From Bacillota bacterium (lineage in GTDB: Bacteria; Bacillota; Clostridia; Acetivibrionales; DSM-1351): a stretch of 64,000 nt of DNA. A program made the position numbers and the translations under genes. Below the pieces are notes generated by a model. The model did no database searches. It was not told the origin of the DNA and worked only from the letters and a program-made list of their open reading frames with translations. Position 1 is the first letter of the stretch. Each line of letters opens with the position of its first letter. Location: positions 1 through 64,000 of the forward strand of contig JAEXFI010000050.1 of the NCBI GenBank assembly GCA_023400235.1, read 5' to 3'. Below are positions 60,813 through 64,000 of this stretch, in pieces.

Positions 60813-61205
60813 ATGAGAATTTTAATAGTTGAGGATGACATGGTCAGCAGAAGGTTCCTGCAGAAATTTTTAAAACAGTATGGGGAGTGCGATGTGGTTG
60901 TTGACGGCATAGAAGCGCTGGATGCCTTCCTGTTCTCCTTGAAGTCCAACGACCCCTATGACTTGATATGTCTGGATATCATGATGCCCAAGGTGGACGG
61001 TATAAAAGTACTCAAATCCATAAGGGAGCTGGAGGCTCAAAAGGGTATTTTGCCTGAAACAAGGGCAAAGGTTATAATGACAACTGCGCTGAACAGTGCA
61101 GAGCTGGTGCAGAAAGCCTTTGAACTGGGCTGCGAGGGCTTTGCCTCAAAGCCTCTGGATACCGTCAAATTTGTTGAGGTTATGAAAAAGCTGGGACTTA
61201 TATAA
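60813..61205 (+). CDS. Response regulator, single receiver domain
   Basis: A 130-residue CheY-like protein. The acidic pocket is VEDDM, D55 in ICLDIMMPKVDG is the phospho-acceptor, and the conserved K is in GFASKPLD near 115. It starts 3 bases after the hybrid kinase stop, with AAAGGA upstream, so the two form a phosphorelay module. No output domain. No terminator is visible in the 20-base gap to the convergent acetyltransferase. Confidence 0.92.
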   Translation: MRILIVEDDMVSRRFLQKFLKQYGECDVVVDGIEALDAFLFSLKSNDPYDLICLDIMMPKVDGIKVLKSIRELEAQKGILPETRAKVIMTTALNSAELVQKAFELGCEGFASKPLDTVKFVEVMKKLGLI

Positions 61206-61225
61206 TTTGCCTTTTCCGCTCAACT

Positions 61226-61699
61226 TTAATATTCCTTTACCAGCAAGGCTCTTATATAACCCCTGTCGGTACTGGTGGAGTCAATATAAAAACCACGCCC
61301 GTAATAGAACCTTATAAGGTCACGGTACTTGGAAGCGGTATGCAGGCTGACCCTTTTGACCCCCTGGGATATAAGAATCTTATCTGCCAGGTTCATGAGG
61401 GCTTTTCCTATTCCGATGTTATGATAACCCAGCATTACACCGAACCTGCTTATGTATGCGGTGTTGTCGGGCTGAAGCTTGATTCTGATGGTACCCACGG
61501 GATTGCCGTCGATTAAGGCTATATAAACCTCTTTTTCCAGTATGTCTGCCTCAATGTTGTGAAGACTTTCAGTGAGGGCATCCAAGGTACCCGATAAACC
61601 GGTATCCAGCATATATTTTCTGAAGGCCTCCTGCATTATAAGGGAGATGGAAGTTGCGTCTTCCAGGGTGGCCTTTCTGATAATAAACGAATAATTCAT
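61226..61699 (-). CDS. GNAT family N-acetyltransferase
   Basis: A 157-residue acetyltransferase. The acetyl-CoA loop is in MLGYHNIGIGKALMNLAD near 90-108, preceded by the strand TAYISRFGVM and followed by LHTASKYRDLIRFYYGRGF. The substrate cannot be told. AAGGAG lies 6 bases before the ATG at 61699; the open frame beyond reaches into argF and crosses its terminator. Own transcript likely. Confidence 0.85.
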   Translation of the reverse strand: MNYSFIIRKATLEDATSISLIMQEAFRKYMLDTGLSGTLDALTESLHNIEADILEKEVYIALIDGNPVGTIRIKLQPDNTAYISRFGVMLGYHNIGIGKALMNLADKILISQGVKRVSLHTASKYRDLIRFYYGRGFYIDSTSTDRGYIRALLVKEY

Positions 61700-61725
61700 G
61701 TATTGCTCCTTCCAAAACAAAAATA

Positions 61726-61766
61726 AAATGATTTCCCCTATTAACGGATAATGGAGGAAATCATTT
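61726..61766 (-). terminator. Terminator of argF
   Basis: AAATGATTTCC/GGAAATCATTT (61726-61736, 61756-61766) lies 16 bases beyond the argF stop. On the minus strand the stem is followed by TATTTTTG. Confidence 0.75.
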
Positions 61767-61781
61767 AAAAAGCAAAACTCA

Positions 61782-62702
61782 TTACTTTCCCAATAGTGTG
61801 GCCAGGACTGCCTTTTGCGCATGCAGCCTGTTTTCGGCTTCGTCAAAAATTACTGATTGGGGTCCGTCAATGATCTCCTCTGTAACCTCATACCCTCTGT
61901 AGGCGGGCAGGCAATGCAGGAATATGGCATCTTCCTTCGCTTTGGAGAACAGCCCGGCATTAATCTGATAGGGCATGAATATCTTAAGTTTTTCTTCCTT
62001 CTGCTCTTCCTGTCCCATACTTATCCAGGTATCGGCATAAACTACGTCTGCATTGGCAATCGCCTGGACGGGGTCGTGGGTGATGAGGACTTCAGAACCT
62101 GTGGATTTAGCGGCAGCTCTGGCTTCATCAACATAGCTTTGGGTACACTCATAGCCTTCGGGAGTGGCAATAGCTATATCCATTCCTGTTTTCGCACAGC
62201 CGTGCAGCAGGGAATGGGCCACGTTGTTTCCGTCTCCTATATAGGCCAACTTAAGCCCTTCAAGCTGCCCCTTATGCTCATACACAGTCAGCAAATCGGC
62301 TAAAATTTGGCAGGGGTGCATTTCGTCAGTCAGGCCGTTGATTACAGGTATGGTCCCAAATCTTGCCAGGTCCTCTACATCACTCTGCTTAAAGGTTCTG
62401 ATCATGATTCCGTCTATATATCTTGAAAGCACGTTTGCAGTATCGTAAATGGATTCTCCCCTGCCCAGCTGGATATCGTTTGAGCTCAGAAACAGCGAGT
62501 AACCGCCCAACTGGTACATTCCTACCTCAAAGGAAACCCTGGTTCTGGTTGAGGATTTAGAGAAGATCATGCCCAGTGTCCTGCCCTTTAAAATATGATG
62601 CTGGACACCTTCCTTGGTCTGCCTTTTAAGCTTTTGAGCAAGCTTGAGCAAATCCTGAATTTCTTCGGTACTTAAATCGTTCAGACTTAATAAGTGATTC
62701 AT
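61782..62702 (-). CDS. argF: Ornithine carbamoyltransferase
   Basis: A 306-residue enzyme converting ornithine and carbamoyl phosphate to citrulline in arginine synthesis. Carbamoyl-phosphate binding SSTRTRVSFE lies near 50, HPCQ near 130, and the ornithine-side FLHCLPAYRG near 265; length fits the family. GGAGG lies 5 bases before the ATG at 62702, and the open frame beyond reads through the palindromic element. It lies downstream of carB, which supplies carbamoyl phosphate. Confidence 0.94.
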   Translation of the reverse strand: MNHLLSLNDLSTEEIQDLLKLAQKLKRQTKEGVQHHILKGRTLGMIFSKSSTRTRVSFEVGMYQLGGYSLFLSSNDIQLGRGESIYDTANVLSRYIDGIMIRTFKQSDVEDLARFGTIPVINGLTDEMHPCQILADLLTVYEHKGQLEGLKLAYIGDGNNVAHSLLHGCAKTGMDIAIATPEGYECTQSYVDEARAAAKSTGSEVLITHDPVQAIANADVVYADTWISMGQEEQKEEKLKIFMPYQINAGLFSKAKEDAIFLHCLPAYRGYEVTEEIIDGPQSVIFDEAENRLHAQKAVLATLLGK

Positions 62703-62817
62703 AGCTACCTCCATATTAAAAAAATCTATATAATATTTGATAGGAATATTACGGTTCTGGAGTACAAACATCAAAAAATGTATTGCTCCAAAAGTTATTT
62801 GCGAAATAGTACGATTC

Positions 62818-62915
62818 GCATAAGCATTAGCCGCCGTCGCAGCAACTCGACCTCCATGTCTCGTCGTGCAGCTCAAAGTGACCTCCTGCCACTTTGACGG
62901 CTAAAATACTTATGC
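62818..62915. repeat. Palindromic multi-hairpin element between carB and argF
   Basis: Outer arms 62818-62838 and 62896-62915 pair through GCATAAG/CTTATGC and TAGCCG/CGGCTA with small mismatches. Inside are TCAAAGTG/CACTTTGA (62873-62880, 62890-62897) and CGAC/GTCG (62848-62851, 62863-62866). The element is GC-richer than its flanks. CGTCGCAGCA (62835-62844) also occurs in the tRNA insert at 1825-1834. It may be a dispersed repeat or an argF leader structure. The rest of 62703-63042 shows nothing clear. Confidence 0.55.
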
Positions 62916-63042
62916 TCACCTGCAATTTCAGAGCAAACAACTTTTAATGGAGCTTCCACATTTTATTGAAGTTGTACTTTTGTAACAACTAAAAATTCAC
63001 ATCAAATATTGTATTGTCTGGTTTTCAAGGCCTCCCGGAATT

Positions 63043-64000
63043 TCAGCCCCTGTATATGGAATACTCATCCAGTGAATATACCTCGGCCCTGTTGTCTGCA
63101 ATAAGGCGTTCCAATATGCTCAGTACCGCATTGGTGGTATCCAGGGAGGTTATGCAGGGGATGTTGTACTCCATGGCAGTCCTTCTCAGGACAAAGCCTT
63201 TTCTTTCGGGTATTTTGCCTCGCGTTGGCGTGTTGATGACAAGGGTGATTCTGTCTTCCTTTATAAAGTCCAGCACGCTGTCTTCCTCTATCAGATCAAC
63301 CGGCAGGGCAGCAGTACTTAGTATCCCGTAGGTGCCTCTTGTGGCAGAAAGCTTGAAACCCAGCGACAGCAATTTATTTGCTATGGTAATACTTTCTTCC
63401 TTGTCCCGGTCTGCAACTGAAAGCAGTACATTTCCGCCGGAGGGTATTTTCATGCCGGAGGCTGCGATTGCCTTGTACAATGCATTGTAATAGTCCTTGT
63501 CAACTCCCATGACCTCACCTGTAGACTTCATTTCAGGCCCCAGGAAGGTATCTACCGTGGTGAGCTTGGCAAAAGAGAATACCGGCGCCTTAACTGCATA
63601 AAATTCTGTTTCCCTGGCCAGACCGTTTTTATAGCCCAGTTGAGAGAGGGTTTTCCCCATAATAAGCTTTGTAGCAACGCCTACCATTGGTATCCCGGTA
63701 ATCTTGCTCATAATGGGAACTGTTCTGCTGGCCCTGGGGTTAACTTCAATAACATAAACCTTTTCATTATTGTCCATGACAAACTGGATATTGAACAGTC
63801 CTACAACCTTCAGAGCCTTGGACAGACGTATGGTGTAGTCCTCAATGGTAGCCTTCACCTTCTGTGACAGGTTTCTGGGGGGGTATACTGCAATCGAATC
63901 GCCGGAGTGGACTCCTGCACGCTCAATATGTTCCATTATACCCGGAATCAGGACTTCATTTCCGTCACATATACCGTCAACCTCCATTTCCCTTCCTATT
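63043..64000 (-). CDS. carB: Carbamoyl-phosphate synthase large subunit, C-terminal part (cut by window edge)
   Basis: The visible 318 residues or so are the end of the large subunit, which makes carbamoyl phosphate from bicarbonate, ammonia and two ATP. The second ATP-grasp domain is recognisable by GREMEVDGICDGNEVLIPG at the edge, NIQFVMDNNEKVYVIEVNPR and SRTVPIMSKITGIP. The last 130 residues are the allosteric MGS-like domain (NVLLSVADRDKEESI, LVINTPTRGK). The start lies beyond 64000. Being upstream of argF, it may be the arginine-linked copy. Confidence 0.95.
   Translation of the reverse strand, partial: IGREMEVDGICDGNEVLIPGIMEHIERAGVHSGDSIAVYPPRNLSQKVKATIEDYTIRLSKALKVVGLFNIQFVMDNNEKVYVIEVNPRASRTVPIMSKITGIPMVGVATKLIMGKTLSQLGYKNGLARETEFYAVKAPVFSFAKLTTVDTFLGPEMKSTGEVMGVDKDYYNALYKAIAASGMKIPSGGNVLLSVADRDKEESITIANKLLSLGFKLSATRGTYGILSTAALPVDLIEEDSVLDFIKEDRITLVINTPTRGKIPERKGFVLRRTAMEYNIPCITSLDTTNAVLSILERLIADNRAEVYSLDEYSIYRG

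Noticed and set aside
62703..62876. 58-residue N-terminal extension of argF
   Set aside because: It reads through the palindromic element and lacks a ribosome site; the ATG at 62702 has GGAGG at ideal spacing and gives the family length.

Overview
This window looks like chromosome from a spore-forming, anaerobic, AT-leaning Clostridium-type Firmicute, most like the Ruminiclostridium/Hungateiclostridium group. The evidence is spoIIE, a SpoVB-type flippase, a Spo0E-like minigene, an anaerobic Ni-CO dehydrogenase, an EndoAI/EndoA toxin pair, CtsR-type heat-shock operators, strong GGAGG ribosome sites and frequent TTG starts. The species cannot be fixed from the sequence alone.

Layout. 1-2100: a palindromic element, an FG-GAP-like protein gene, and a Met-Glu-Val tRNA cluster whose tRNA-Glu 3' end is duplicated around a structured 288-bp insert. 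2200-6300: minus-strand membrane proteins (CBO0543-like, YitT), a TIGR00300-type enzyme and a secreted PPC-domain protein. 6700-17300: mostly sporulation and cell envelope (spoIIE, dusB, amidase, NlpC/P60, spoVB) plus tRNA-Arg and a CtsR-regulated Hsp20. 17380-25870: nudC, then a six-gene minus-strand exopolysaccharide operon from its own promoter (pyruvyl transferase, flippase, FrhB-like Fe-S protein, glycosyltransferase, DUF4330 protein, O-antigen ligase). 26000-34800: NAD(P)HX repair enzyme, alanine racemase, EndoAI/EndoA, exported proteins including a membrane-anchored FAD protein, and a WecB/TagA/CpsF glycosyltransferase. 34900-38400: a polar amino acid ABC transporter and a second YitT protein. 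38567-46222: a chemoreceptor, a solitary cooS, and a two-component pair with a periplasmic ABC-substrate-binding sensor. 46422-61205: a large signalling block. A GGDEF-EAL protein is translationally coupled to a Cache chemoreceptor, followed by a 47-codon Spo0E-like gene, then a chemosensory operon (cheY-cheA-cheW-mcp-cheR-cheB-cheD-hybrid kinase-response regulator) behind a consensus housekeeping promoter and structured leader. 61226-64000: a GNAT acetyltransferase, argF and the 3' part of carB.

The least explained features are several compact, GC-richer, multi-hairpin palindromic islands (10-117, 1697-2004, 13641-13759, 14954-15052, 62818-62915) at gene or tRNA borders. Some share 10-mers. 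They may be dispersed structured repeats or leader RNAs. One of them lies over a candidate 36-codon leader ORF whose stop overlaps the spoVB start codon.

Start codons were chosen by ribosome-site position, so many proteins are shorter than their longest open frame. All functions are from motif recognition by eye; no database search was possible.
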